From NCBI RefSeq assembly GCF_000313135.1, contig NW_004457408.1, forward strand, positions 1 through 18,453: a stretch of 18,453 nucleotides of DNA, read 5' to 3'. A program made the position numbers and the translations under genes. Below the pieces are notes generated by a model, which was not told where the DNA came from, ran no database searches, and worked only from the letters and a program-made list of their open reading frames with translations. This stretch comes from Acanthamoeba castellanii str. Neff (lineage: Eukaryota; Discosea; Longamoebia; Acanthamoebidae). This document shows positions 1-9,349 of the stretch, one piece after another. The stretch's first letter is position 1. Every line of letters begins with the position of its first letter.

Positions 1-1152
1 TCGGTCGGGTTGTTGGACACGGCGCGGCCGGCGTTGATGAGACGTTCGATGGCCGACGCGACGTCCTTGGCGCTCGACAGGATCTTCACGCGGGCCACGC
101 GCTCGTCGGTGGTCGACGCCACGGCCTTGGCGGCGCCGAAGACCTGGCCCACGGCGCTGGTGGTGGCCTTGGCCGGCGCGCCCATGGCCTGGGGCGAGAC
201 CTTGGCCTTGTCGACCAGGTCATCAGAGGCATCGCGGAGCTGGTCCGCCGCGCGCTTGAGAATGGCGAGGGCGCCCTCGCGCGACTGGCCGGGCATGGCG
301 GCAAAGTTGCCCTCCTGGGCCGACAGCAGCGCGTAGTCGAGATCGGCGGCCGTCGCGGCAAAGGCCTCGAGGGCCTCGTCCACCTCCATGTGACCGCCGG
401 ACTCCTTGACAGCTGCGTGTGTGCAAAGCCAGGGTTAGTTCGGTCGACAAGAAAGAATGAAGGCCGTGTGTGGGTGGGCGCGTACCGCTGAGGGCCTCAA
501 GCATCTTCTTGAGCGCGTCGGTGACCTGGGTGGCGGCAGTGTTGAGCTGCAGCTTGGACTGGGGGTCCTTCAGCTTGGTCACGCACGAGCGCGAGACGGC
601 GACGAGGCCCGTGGCGGGCCTGGCCAGCGCCGCGGCGGCATGCATGAGGCGGTTGTCGTACTCCGGGTTGGTGGGCGAGGTCCACGAATCCTTAACCGCA
701 GCCACGAGGCCAGCCGTCGCTGTGTCACACCGCGAAGAGAAAATGTAAGCTTCGCGACACGCGACACGCGACACACGTACACACGACAGGACGGAAGTGA
801 CGTACGCGAAGCGGCCTGGTTGGCGCTGTCGACAAGGCTGGAGTAGGTCTCGTAGTCGAGCTGCGAGCCCACGCCCTTGCAGTCGGCGACCAGGGTCGAC
901 GTGGTGGCGGCGACGGCCTTGGACGCCGTGCGGAGCGCAGCCATGGCGGCCTCGCGCGTGGTGATGTCACCCAGGATGTGCTTGGTGGCGTCGGCCACGA
1001 GGGTGGCAGCATCACGCATCGTCTTGTGAGCCTGCTTGTCGCTCGGGTCGTTGGCAGCAGGCGAGGCGGTCGCCAACATGTTCTTCACTGCCGCAGTGAG
1101 GTCAGCCACGCCCTTGAAAAGGCGGTTCTTCTCCTCAGGATCGGACTCACTG

Positions 1153-1203
<51 letters not shown>

Positions 1204-4200
1204 GTGTGGTCAGCACTGTACCGCGGCGGGTTGGAATGGCGGGAATGTGGAGCGTACTTGGCAACGGACTTCGCAGCCTGGATGAGTTGGCCCTGAGCAG
1301 ACGCGACGCTGCGAGAGGCAGTGATGATAAGGTTGGGATTTCCCTCAGACGACATGAGACGCGCAACGGCATCCTGGATTTCAAACGCGGCGGCGGCCAT
1401 GGCCTCGCGGTTGGCCTGGGTTCGGCTGCCCACGCAGAGAGTCGAGTTGACGAGCTGCTGGAGGGCCTCGGTGGCGGCCTTGGCGGCGCGGGCGAGGTCA
1501 TTGCGCTGCTGCGGGTCCCTCACGCCGGCCTGGATGCCGGACACGAGACCGCCGCACGAGTCGGTGAGCGCACGCGCGGCATCCACCATGTACTTCTGGC
1601 ACGTCGGGTCCACAGCCACTGCACACAAAAAAAAATAAGAAATAAATGTGAGTATTCACCAAATGATGAATAATAAATAAATAATAAATAATAAATAGCA
1701 GTGGGGCTCTGGGTACCGGGAGCGATGGCCTCGGCGGTGGCGTTGACCTTGCCGCTGCCGAACTCGACCCTCCTGGCGCCCTCGGCCTGAGCGTTGCGGG
1801 TGCCGGGGTCAGCGCTGGCGGTGGCGTTCGCGGAGGTGTTCATGAGGTCCTTCGTCGCGGCGGCGACAGCGGCGGCCGAGGCCAGGAGCAGGTTCTTGGA
1901 GTCCTCGTCGGCATACTTGCCCTGCGCGGTCGCGTTGAGCGCCGCCGAGGTGGCCTGCAGCGACGCCGCAGCCTCCAGCAAGCGAGCTGTGGTAGGACAC
2001 CCAACGCATCATTGAGAAATGAACGAGAAAAGAAGAGAAAAGCAGCAAGAGAAAATGTGTACCCTTGGAGAGAGCGCTCGGATTGTCGGCGAGCTCGCCG
2101 GCGGCGTTCATGAGCTCCTTGAGGGCGTCGGACACGGCCTTGGCGCCATCGAGCAGCGAGATGTCGCCACCGTTGGCGGCGGCGGCGAGCTTGGCCGCGG
2201 AGATGAGGTTGGCCAGGTTGGTGGCCAGACCGCCGGCGTGCTTGTTGAGCTCCGACCGCGGCAGACCGTTGCCGGCGTCACGAATGAGCGCGCCAGCGGC
2301 GGCCGCGAGGGCGTTGTTGAGGTTGCACAGCTCCTGGCGCAGCTGCTCGGGGGTCTTGCCGCCGTGCTGGCCGATGGGAAGCGGGATGAGGAGATCGTTC
2401 ATCATGCTCATGATCGCGTTGTCGGCGTCGACCAGGTTGCCGATGCTGCCCAGCATGCCGGCCATGCCTGGCGACAGGCCCGGGAACTGGCCGCCGCCGC
2501 CCATGATCGCGCTCGAGCCCTGGTCGCCCCAGGTGCCACCATAGTCACTGTCACATTCCACACACCACGTCAGCACATTCCTCACAGCAATAAAATAGTA
2601 ATAAATTGTGATGCGAATCGTACCTGGTGGTCACGCTCTGGATGGCCAGGCCGTGGACGGTGCCGACGTGCTCCTCGGTCGCGCGCTCGCCCTCGTCGTC
2701 TTCGATCACGACGCCACCGTCCTTGCGCTTCTTGAGCAGGATGTCGATGTAGCCGGCGAGCTGCTGGGAGATGGCCTCGGCGTCGGGCGTGCCGATGATG
2801 ATGTACTCGTCGCGGTAGTCGCCGAAATCGAGCGTGAACGAGTTGGGGCCGGCGGCCCAGCGCTTGAGGTGGATGAGCGGGTGCTCCTCCTCGATCTGGC
2901 GGGTCTCGGGGTGCATGCAGATGATGTTCTCCTTGGTCACGCCCAGCATGAGCTCCTCGAGCCTCTTCTTGCCCTTGGGCTTCCACTTGCCGCGGTAGTA
3001 GGTGATACCGTAGGTCTTGAGCGAACGGCACAGCTGCACGTAGCGGTACTTGGCGTTGACCTCGGACATGTTCACCAGCTTCTTCCACTCCTGGACGAGC
3101 GGATCGTACAGGCCCTTGCTGCGGTGTGTCTTGGAGATGAGATCCTCCAGCTTCTTCTCCTTGTAGAAGGACTTGTTGTGCTTCGTGGGATCGAAGTTGC
3201 CATAGACGATCTGGCACTGCAGCGCACCGAACGCGATCGCCTCATCGCGGGTCACCGGGTGGTCGCCCTTCACCACAGCTGTGGCGAAGAAGAAGTGGAG
3301 GTGAGTGGTTTGTTTTTAGCTCCGATGAGCCGCCTGACGCGTTTTAGCTCCGATCAGCGAGAAAAGAACGAACGGCGTACATTCGTGGCACTGGACGTAG
3401 ACGAGATGGAGCTGGACGGGGTCGCTGCGATCGACGCGGTCGTCGTCGACGTAGAACTTCTTTTTGAGGGTGACCACTGAGTCATCGAGGAGACCCTGCT
3501 CGACCAGCGTCTGCGTGGGGTTGAGCCAGCCCTTGGCCTCGGCACCTGGCGCACCATCGTCATCGTCAGCGCCACCACCACCATCATCAACAACAAAGCG
3601 ATCGATGGTCAATGTGCGATGAGCGTACTGGGAAGCTTCTTCAGGACGGAGGGCCTGTCCTTCTTTTTCTTCTTCTTGAGCGTGTCGCCTTCCTTGGGCG
3701 GCTGGTCCTCCTCGTTGTACTGGAGGGCGAACTCCTCGGGGTTCCTGAGACCCATCTTCTTACCGATCATCTCCACGATCTCCGAAACCTGCCATACAAA
3801 TATTTAATATTTAATATTAATTCATGAATCGATTAATAAAAGAATTGATTAATTAATATATATTTAATTCTTTATTGATTAATATTAAAGATGAGAAGGA
3901 TGGAAACGTTACCGGCTCGGACTCATCGATCATCACAGTCTTGACGGTCTCATCGAGGAGCTTCACCTTCAGCGGTCTGTGCTTCTTTTTCACTTCGATC
4001 GTTTCCTAGGGAACGAACGGGGTAAGCACTCCGATTTGGCACAAATCAACTCAACTGCTGAGGTTTGGCGGGGAAGTACTCCGGCCTTGATGTCGTAGAA
4101 GAGAAGGGTCTTGTCGGGCCTCAGCCAACGGCCGAAGCGACCGATCTTTTCATCGGGGGGCTGGAACAGACCTACACATCGTCAACAAGAAGTTAGAAAG

Positions 4201-4495
4201 CACGGCTTCATCATCGATTCAGGATTGTTTTTCTCCTTGCTAATCGATCGTTGCGAGAAGATGAAGAACTCATCGAGGCAGAAAAAGAACGAAGATGGGA
4301 AAAAAACGAAAGCGAAGACGAAGACGAAGAAGAAGCGAAAGCGAAGGAGGGGGAGGGGTTACCGTGGTCACGGCCTCCTTCGTTGGTCTTGTCCTTGATG
4401 TCCCGCAGGGTCTCGGAGACGGACATGGTCTGGGTGAAGCGCATGGTCTTCGTCAGACCCGTAGTCGTGAACAAGATCTTTAGCTGGAGCGCCAT
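1..4495 (-). CDS. tln: Talin, N-terminal head (FERM) and start of rod; partial at 3' end
   Basis: Talin links integrin-like adhesion receptors to actin at the plasma membrane. Exons (minus, 5' to 3'): 4495-4363, 4171-4080, 4005-3913, 3788-3381, 3278-2624, 2547-2063, 1986-1717, 1618-1258, 1149-806, 719-486 and 412-1 (continues off the window). The start MALQLKILFTTTGLTKTMRF is talin-like F0. F1 follows with an acidic loop, then F2, where RYVQLCRSLKTYGITYY matches animal talins. F3 (PTB-like) carries KRWAAGPNSFTLDFGDYRDE and AGYIDILLKKRK, hallmarks of the talin integrin-binding lobe. A Gly-rich linker (near 2490) leads into Ala-rich helices of the rod. The C-terminal actin-binding I/LWEQ module lies outside the window. 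Every junction is in phase except inside exon 4, where the frame slips at a run of five A's (3664-3668). The ATG is the first in frame and matches the family N-terminus. Confidence 0.95.
1155..1202. repeat. (GT)24 microsatellite, intron 8 of talin
   Basis: A perfect dinucleotide tract of 48 bp. On the talin strand it reads (AC)n and sits immediately before the 3' splice site, whose AG is at 1151-1150. The tract fills the position normally held by the polypyrimidine tract. Confidence 0.97.
3664..3668 (-). other. Apparent frameshift at an A-homopolymer in talin F1
   Basis: Upstream of this run the talin frame ends in KEGDTLKKKKK and then meets a stop (TGA at 3613-3611). Downstream, the conserved frame (LTIDRFVVDD and WLNPTQTLVEQG) is open in another register and can be followed back to the run. 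No GT-AG intron can reconcile the two. One additional A would restore a single frame. An assembly or sequencing error is most likely; a genuine mutation is possible. Confidence 0.75.
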
Positions 4496-4960
4496 CTTGT
4501 TCTTCTTCTTTCTCTACACTAGGATTCTTCTGTTCTTTCTGCTTCTTGCAGGAGCTTGCTGCGTGTTATGATACAACACACCACCTCTCTTCCTTTCGCC
4601 AAACTCGACTTTCTCGTCTGTCTGGCTTGGTTGGTGGTGCCAAGAAGGAATGATGAAAAAGGAGGAAAGCACGGCAAGCCGTTGGTGCATCCACGCACCA
4701 GAAGAAAAGACTCCTGGCAGCTCCTGATTGGCTCCGGAGTCCAAACTTTAATTTTTATTTCTGTCGACTCGAGAAGAAGAAAACAGTTTCTTTCTGAGTT
4801 TCGAAATTTCGTTCGACAGCGCCCCTTCAGTGAGGAAGTTACAGCGTTGCCTTCAGTTCAAGAGCCCGATCACCGAAGACGAAGAAGCAGGGGGAGTGGC
4901 AGAATAAAAAGCTGATCGATAGCAGTCAAGCACGACAACTACAAAGAACAACTTGCAACG
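4496..4960. promoter_or_regulatory. Divergent intergenic region between talin and the VWA gene
   Basis: These 465 bp separate two ATGs facing away from each other, so the region must hold both promoters and both 5' UTRs. An A/T-rich element agaataaaaagc at 4901-4912 lies about 50 bp before the VWA start and could act as a weak TATA-like element. Nothing comparable is clear on the talin side. No conserved ORF was recognised here; short ORFs on both strands look random. Confidence 0.5.
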
Positions 4961-6801
4961 ATGGAAGCGAATAAGACCGCCCCAGTGAACGAACTCTGCC
5001 AAGTGGTGGTACAGGCGTCTACCACCCACGCCCTTCGTGGCGTGGTCAACAACGTGCAGGTCCTCTTCAACGTCATGACGGGTACCCTTTCTTCTTCTTT
5101 TTCTTCTTTGACGAGATCACCATACCCATCTCCATCTTCTTTTTGATTGACCATTTTTATGGGTAGGGCACACGGTGGAGGATACGGAGACGAAGCGTCC
5201 GCCCATCAACTTGGCCATCGTGCTGGACCGCAGCGGGTCGATGGACAGCGGCCAAAAGCTGAAGAACGCCAAGCTGGCCATCAAGAAGGTGATCGAGGCC
5301 CTGGGCGCAGACGATATCCTGCACCTGGTGCTCTACGGCTCCGAGGTGGAGCTGGCCTTCCAGAACGCCAGCGTCAAGGACCGCGAGTCTCTACTTGCTC
5401 GGGTGGACCAGGTCGTGACCGAGGGCATGACCAACATGCACGCCGGCCTCGACAAGGGTTCGCAGGTGGTGAGCGAGTACGCCAAGCAGGGCTACACCAA
5501 CCGCATCTTCCTCTTTTCGGACGGCCTCGTCAACGAAGGCGTCACCAACAAACAGGAGATCTACCGGTTCATCTCCCAGGTACGTACAAGAGCGCAACGT
5601 CGTCTGTCTCAGCGGTCGCTACTAGAAACCGTCTCTTACGTATCTTCTTCTTCTTCTACATGTTCTGCAACAAGATCTACACGGAGAGGGACACCAAGGT
5701 GAGCGCGTTCGGTCTCGGTAACGACTTTGACGAGGAGCTGATGAAGAGCATCGCCGAGCACGGCAGCGGTGCCTACTTCTTCATCGAGGGCAGCGCGGCC
5801 ATCCCTCGCTTCGTCGACTTTGCGCTCAAGGGCCTGTTCAAGCTGGTGGGCACCGACGCCGGTCTCAAGATCCGCGGGCTCAACGGCGCCGTGGTGACTA
5901 AGATCTACTCCCACCATGACCTCACCAAGCCCTACCAGTTCGGCGACCTCAAGCAGGACGACCACCGCAGCGCCGTGTGCGAGCTGCAGGTCACGCCCTC
6001 GGTGCAGCCCAGCGAGGAGGTGCTCACATGGGAGCTGGAGTATCGGCCCGCCTCCAACGCCGAGGAAACCCTGAGCTGTACGTCTGCTCTGCTTCACCCA
6101 CTTTGTCTGCGGTGTCGTGGCTCACGTTCCTTCTCGTACTCTCCACCTACACAGCTGAGAGAGCGGTCATTAAGGGCACACTCCGCATCCACTTCACCGA
6201 TAACGAGGAAGATGTGGCCAAGGGCGAGAACCCGCAGGTTCTGGCCAAGGTGGCCATCCAGCGCACGGGCGAGCTTGACGCCGAGCTCATCGGCCTCATC
6301 AGCAGCGGCAAGACCAAGGAAGCCATTGCCCTCACCGAGAAGGAGATCGTACGTAACACCCACCATGCGATCAACTGATGGGGGAGGCCTCTGACAAGGT
6401 TTGTTGTTTGCACGTGGTGCGCAGGAAATCCTGAGGTCTGCGCTGGACAAGGACCTCGATGGCAGCGCCAACATCGCAAACCACCTGAAGCATGTGGAGA
6501 CTGCCCTGGCCGACCTTCATCGCGAGGGAGCCAGCAAGGCTAACATGAAGAAGGTACGCAGCCCAGTGCCTCTGTACGGATCCAGATCGCGTACAGGTTC
6601 TAATGTTATTTGGTCGCGCCTGTGCAGGCTCACCACAGGAACTACATGAAGAGGAGAGCCTCGATCTGCTACGAGCAGCAATACATCAGCGATGAAATGA
6701 CGAAGGCAGCTGAAGACGAGGACAGCCCTCCTTCGAGCCCTCCTGCGAGCCCTCCCACCAGCCGTGCTGGATTGAACCGCCGCAATCTTCCATACTCGTA
6801 A
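4961..6801 (+). CDS. VWA (von Willebrand factor A) domain protein, 477 aa
   Basis: Exons: 4961-5081, 5167-5579, 5675-6077, 6155-6348, 6425-6553 and 6628-6801, total 1434 nt, all phases compatible. The VWA domain spans about residues 54-235. It has a complete metal-binding MIDAS: Asp61-x-Ser63-x-Ser65 in LDRSGSMDSG, Thr129 in EGMTNMHAGL and Asp159 in FLFSDGLVNEG. Such domains bind ligands through a divalent cation. Beyond it lies a beta-rich segment, then a helical segment (about 330-420), then a Ser/Pro-rich tail with tandem SSPPASPP-type repeats. There is no signal peptide or membrane segment, so a cytosolic location is inferred. This layout resembles the soluble VWA proteins common in amoebae and plants; partner and function are unknown. 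The ATG is the first in frame. The TAA lies in a TCGTAAGC context that mimics a splice donor, but the intron would be only 31 nt. Confidence 0.9.
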
Positions 6802-7037
6802 GCGCAACTGCGTCAACCCCACTTGCAGGCTCACCGCCACGCCGTGAAGCAGCCTCCTCGTTTGTACAATCAATCTTACTCAAGACTAGTCCAACACCTC
6901 AACAACTGTCTACATCTTCTTCATGAAGAACGAAGCAAGAGAAGAACGAACGTCGAAATTCCAAGAAACCAAAGAACACCCACAGACAGATCGCTTCGCT
7001 TTAGCAACACACACAACGAAAGAGACCACGAACGGCA
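6802..7037 (+). other. Spacer between VWA and porin-like genes
   Basis: These 236 bp must hold the 3' UTR of the VWA gene and the promoter and 5' UTR of the next gene. The sequence is A-rich toward its end (many AGAA, AACGAA and CACAACGAA motifs), typical of a leader. I see no AATAAA and no convincing ORF. Confidence 0.5.
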
Positions 7038-8886
7038 ATGGGCGCTGAAGAAAGTAGACCACGATACACGCTCGTGCCGCCCGTGTTCAAGCGCAGGCGA
7101 CCCCTGCGGTGCGTAGAAGTGAAATCCTGCTTGTTGCAACATGTCAAGATTGAAACCTCACATTATCTCCATCTTCTATATTTCGAATTGTAAAGATTTG
7201 TGGAGGCACACGAACGTGAGTACGACGAGGCTGGCAAGGAAGTGCGCAGGTACCCACCACTCTTCACCGTCGGTGCACCCTTTGGTGCGGCGAGAGCTGA
7301 GCCCGCTCTCTGGTGCTGGCGCGCAGGCTGCTTTCCGACTTGTACACAACGGACAGCTCGGTCAGTGGTGAGTTCTTTGCGTCGCCCGAGGAGAACGTGG
7401 TACGCCAGGGCTGCCCGCCGCCTGCACACGCCAAAGTAGTGGTGTGATCCGCTGACGGTTTAGACCGAAACACGACGCGACACGACCAACGACAGGACTG
7501 CTATGCGGAGATCCATCACCCGTACCAGAGCGTGGGCGGGAACACCATCGAGGGCAGCGCTCTGTTTACGTACGCGCTCACTGCGGGCCTTGCCTCGAGG
7601 CGAGTTTCTAGACTCACAGCCCTGGACGCTCTGCACGGGCGCACAGCGTTCGGTCGGAGCCGATGACGGTCGAGGGCCTGCTCTTCTCCAAGAACGGCGG
7701 CGGAGCGTCGATCACGCTGGGCTATAGGACCAAGGACGACAGCACCACCTCGTATGTTGCCGCCGAACACATGGTGAACAAGCCCGGCGGTACGCGCATT
7801 GCGCTCTCTGTCTCTCTTTCTCTCTGTCTCTCTCTTTGCGTTCGTCTGTCTGACAAACATTGGTCGACTCTGCTGCGCCAACGTGTGCCAACCAAGGCGG
7901 AAGCGGCACTGATCTGAAGGCCGGCATCTTCTACCGCTACAAGTACCTGTCATGCGGGGCCAGCGTCACCTCGCCGCTCGACCTGACGCTCAACGCCGCC
8001 AGGTAAGAGTCAGCGAAGTGAATCAAAGCAAAGCTGAGCTCTCCCTCTCTTGACTTGGCTGCAGCTTCTCACCTGTTCGACAGTCAACGAGGCGGGCTCC
8101 AGGCGCTGCGACAGCGCGTCGACGGCAACGTGTGGGCCATGTTCAAGCAGGGCACCGTCGCGCTGGGCACGGCTTGTCAGCTCGTCGACGGACGCCCTGG
8201 TGTGTTCTACACTTCGTGTGTGTGTGTGTGTGTGTGTGTGTGTCATCACCACTCACTTCCTGCTGTGCTGTGTCGGACCGCACACAGATGCGCTCAATGG
8301 TGTCATTTGCTACCGCAACCAGTGGACGCGACCCGACGAGCCGTGCACCGAGCTCACCATCCGCACCACGCAGAAGATCGCCGATGGACAGAGCGCGCCC
8401 ACTTTCCACGGCTCCTACTACCAGCGCATGGTCACCCGCCGCAAAGTGCAGGTACTACGGTCACCCGCGTCTCGCACGCTTCTTCACTCTTCGCCGACTC
8501 ACGCGCGCGTGTGTGTTCGCCTGGTCTCCTTCTAGAATCCGTTCGAGGAAGCGAATGTCCAGTTCATCACCAACTACGTCGACTTGGGCGTCGAGACCAC
8601 GGTCGCCGCTACGGGCACCAAGATGGCAGTTGGCGCGGTACTCCTTCGTCAAGGACCCGCCTTGTGTTTGACGCCCTTCCGCGCTCACCCGATTTCTCTC
8701 TCTCTCTCTCTCTCTCTGGTCGCGCTGGGTGCAGGCGTGGCAAGTCAACAAGAACACGCTGGTCAAGGGCAAGATCGGCAACTCTGCGTTCTCATTCTTG
8801 GTGGCCGCCAAATCGTACACGGCCCTTCGTCTTGTCTTGCTCTTCTTCTAGAAGACTCCCGCAAGTGCCTCACCAGGGGTTTTCTG

Positions 8887-8938
<52 letters not shown>

Positions 8939-9205
8939 CGACTGTGTACCGCGCAGGTGGTGGGACCCGTCGGCCACGGTGGCACTCACGGTGTCGAAGC
9001 CGTTCGATGGGGCCTCGCGGGGCACCAGGATCGGCCTGGCCTTCTCCATCGAGAACTGGGGCGGCATCGGCTACCACCGGCCCTCCGACACCTACAAGCG
9101 CTACGTTCCCATGCAGTACTTGCCTCCTCCCTCTCAGCTCAAGAAAAGTATGAGACCTCTCGCTGACCCAACACTGTCCGTGTGCGAGCAGGATGGACCG
9201 AGTAA
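7038..9205 (+). CDS. Predicted porin-like beta-barrel protein (VDAC/Tom40 fold group), about 407 aa
   Basis: Exons: 7038-7108, 7196-7249, 7327-7435, 7496-7569, 7647-7789, 7897-8002, 8084-8199, 8288-8451, 8536-8637, 8735-8814, 8957-9147 and 9192-9205. The first ~25 residues are basic (PPVFKRRRPLR); a helical segment EREYDEAGKEVRRLLSDLY follows. The rest is dominated by short alternating polar/hydrophobic segments such as KAGIFYRYKYLSCGASVTS and ASITLGYRTK, as in membrane beta-barrels. The end (VKGKIGNSAFSFLVAAKS, SATVALTVSKPFD, TRIGLAFSIENWGG) resembles the last strands of mitochondrial porins. That fold suggests the mitochondrial outer membrane; this is inference. At about 407 residues it is longer than VDAC (about 280). 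Other outer-membrane barrels are possible. The gene model is firm, the family call moderate. The C-terminus is uncertain: as written it ends KKRWTE, but another frame gives a charged tail ending at 9270. The seventh exon needs the second of two nearby acceptors (after 8083) to keep frame. Confidence 0.6.
7803..7842 (+). repeat. CT-rich low-complexity tract in an intron
   Basis: Imperfect TCTCTGTCTCTCTTTCTC-type repeats within intron 5 of the porin-like gene (7790-7896). A strong polypyrimidine stretch, but about 55 bp before the acceptor. Confidence 0.8.
8216..8243 (+). repeat. (GT)14 microsatellite, intron 7 of the porin-like gene
   Basis: A perfect 28-bp tract that reads (GU)n in the transcript, lying about 15 nt after the 5' splice site (GTGTGT at 8200). 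Confidence 0.95.
8694..8717 (+). repeat. (TC)n microsatellite, intron 9 of the porin-like gene
   Basis: About 24 bp of TC repeats directly before the 3' splice site region (AG at 8733-8734), where they act naturally as the polypyrimidine tract. Confidence 0.9.
8886..8936 (+). repeat. (GT)n microsatellite, intron 10 of the porin-like gene
   Basis: A GT tract with one GC interruption near 8892-8893 and about 21 uninterrupted repeats after it (8894-8935). It reads (GU)n in the transcript and lies 20 nt before the acceptor AG at 8955-8956. Confidence 0.95.
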
Positions 9206-9322
9206 GCGACGAGACCGAACCCGACACGGCGGAGGCCCTCTTGCGGCGCCAGAAGACGGCCGCCAACTGAGCAGACCTGATTCTTTTTTTATTCTTTGCT
9301 TTTTAATTTGAAAATACAAACA

Positions 9323-9328
9323 AATAAA
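9323..9328 (+). terminator. Poly(A) signal AATAAA of the porin-like gene
   Basis: A canonical hexamer in an A/T-rich stretch 53-118 bp after the two possible stop codons of the porin-like gene and only 22 bp before the ATG of the next gene. Function is inferred from position. Confidence 0.5.
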
Positions 9329-9349
9329 AACAGGACAAAACAACAACAA

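Noticed and set aside
978..1673. Long plus-strand ORF (231 aa) containing a Val-Cys repeat
   Set aside because: It is antisense to talin exons 8-9, and the Val-Cys run is the (GT)24 intron repeat. GC-rich exons leave long open frames on the opposite strand.
2608..3480. Plus-strand ORF of 290 aa opposite talin
   Set aside because: It is antisense to the conserved FERM exon; codon-bias shadow with no motif of its own.
6798..6828. Possible extra intron at the VWA stop (TCGTAAGC ... CTTGCAG)
   Set aside because: It would be only 31 nt, far shorter than the other introns, and would merely replace the tail by a few residues. The shared GCAGGCTCACC at the two acceptors is intriguing but unsupported.
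8068..8083. First acceptor TGGCTGCAG for porin-like exon 7
   Set aside because: It throws the exon into an Arg-rich shadow frame; the next acceptor (TTCGACAG at 8083) keeps the conserved frame.
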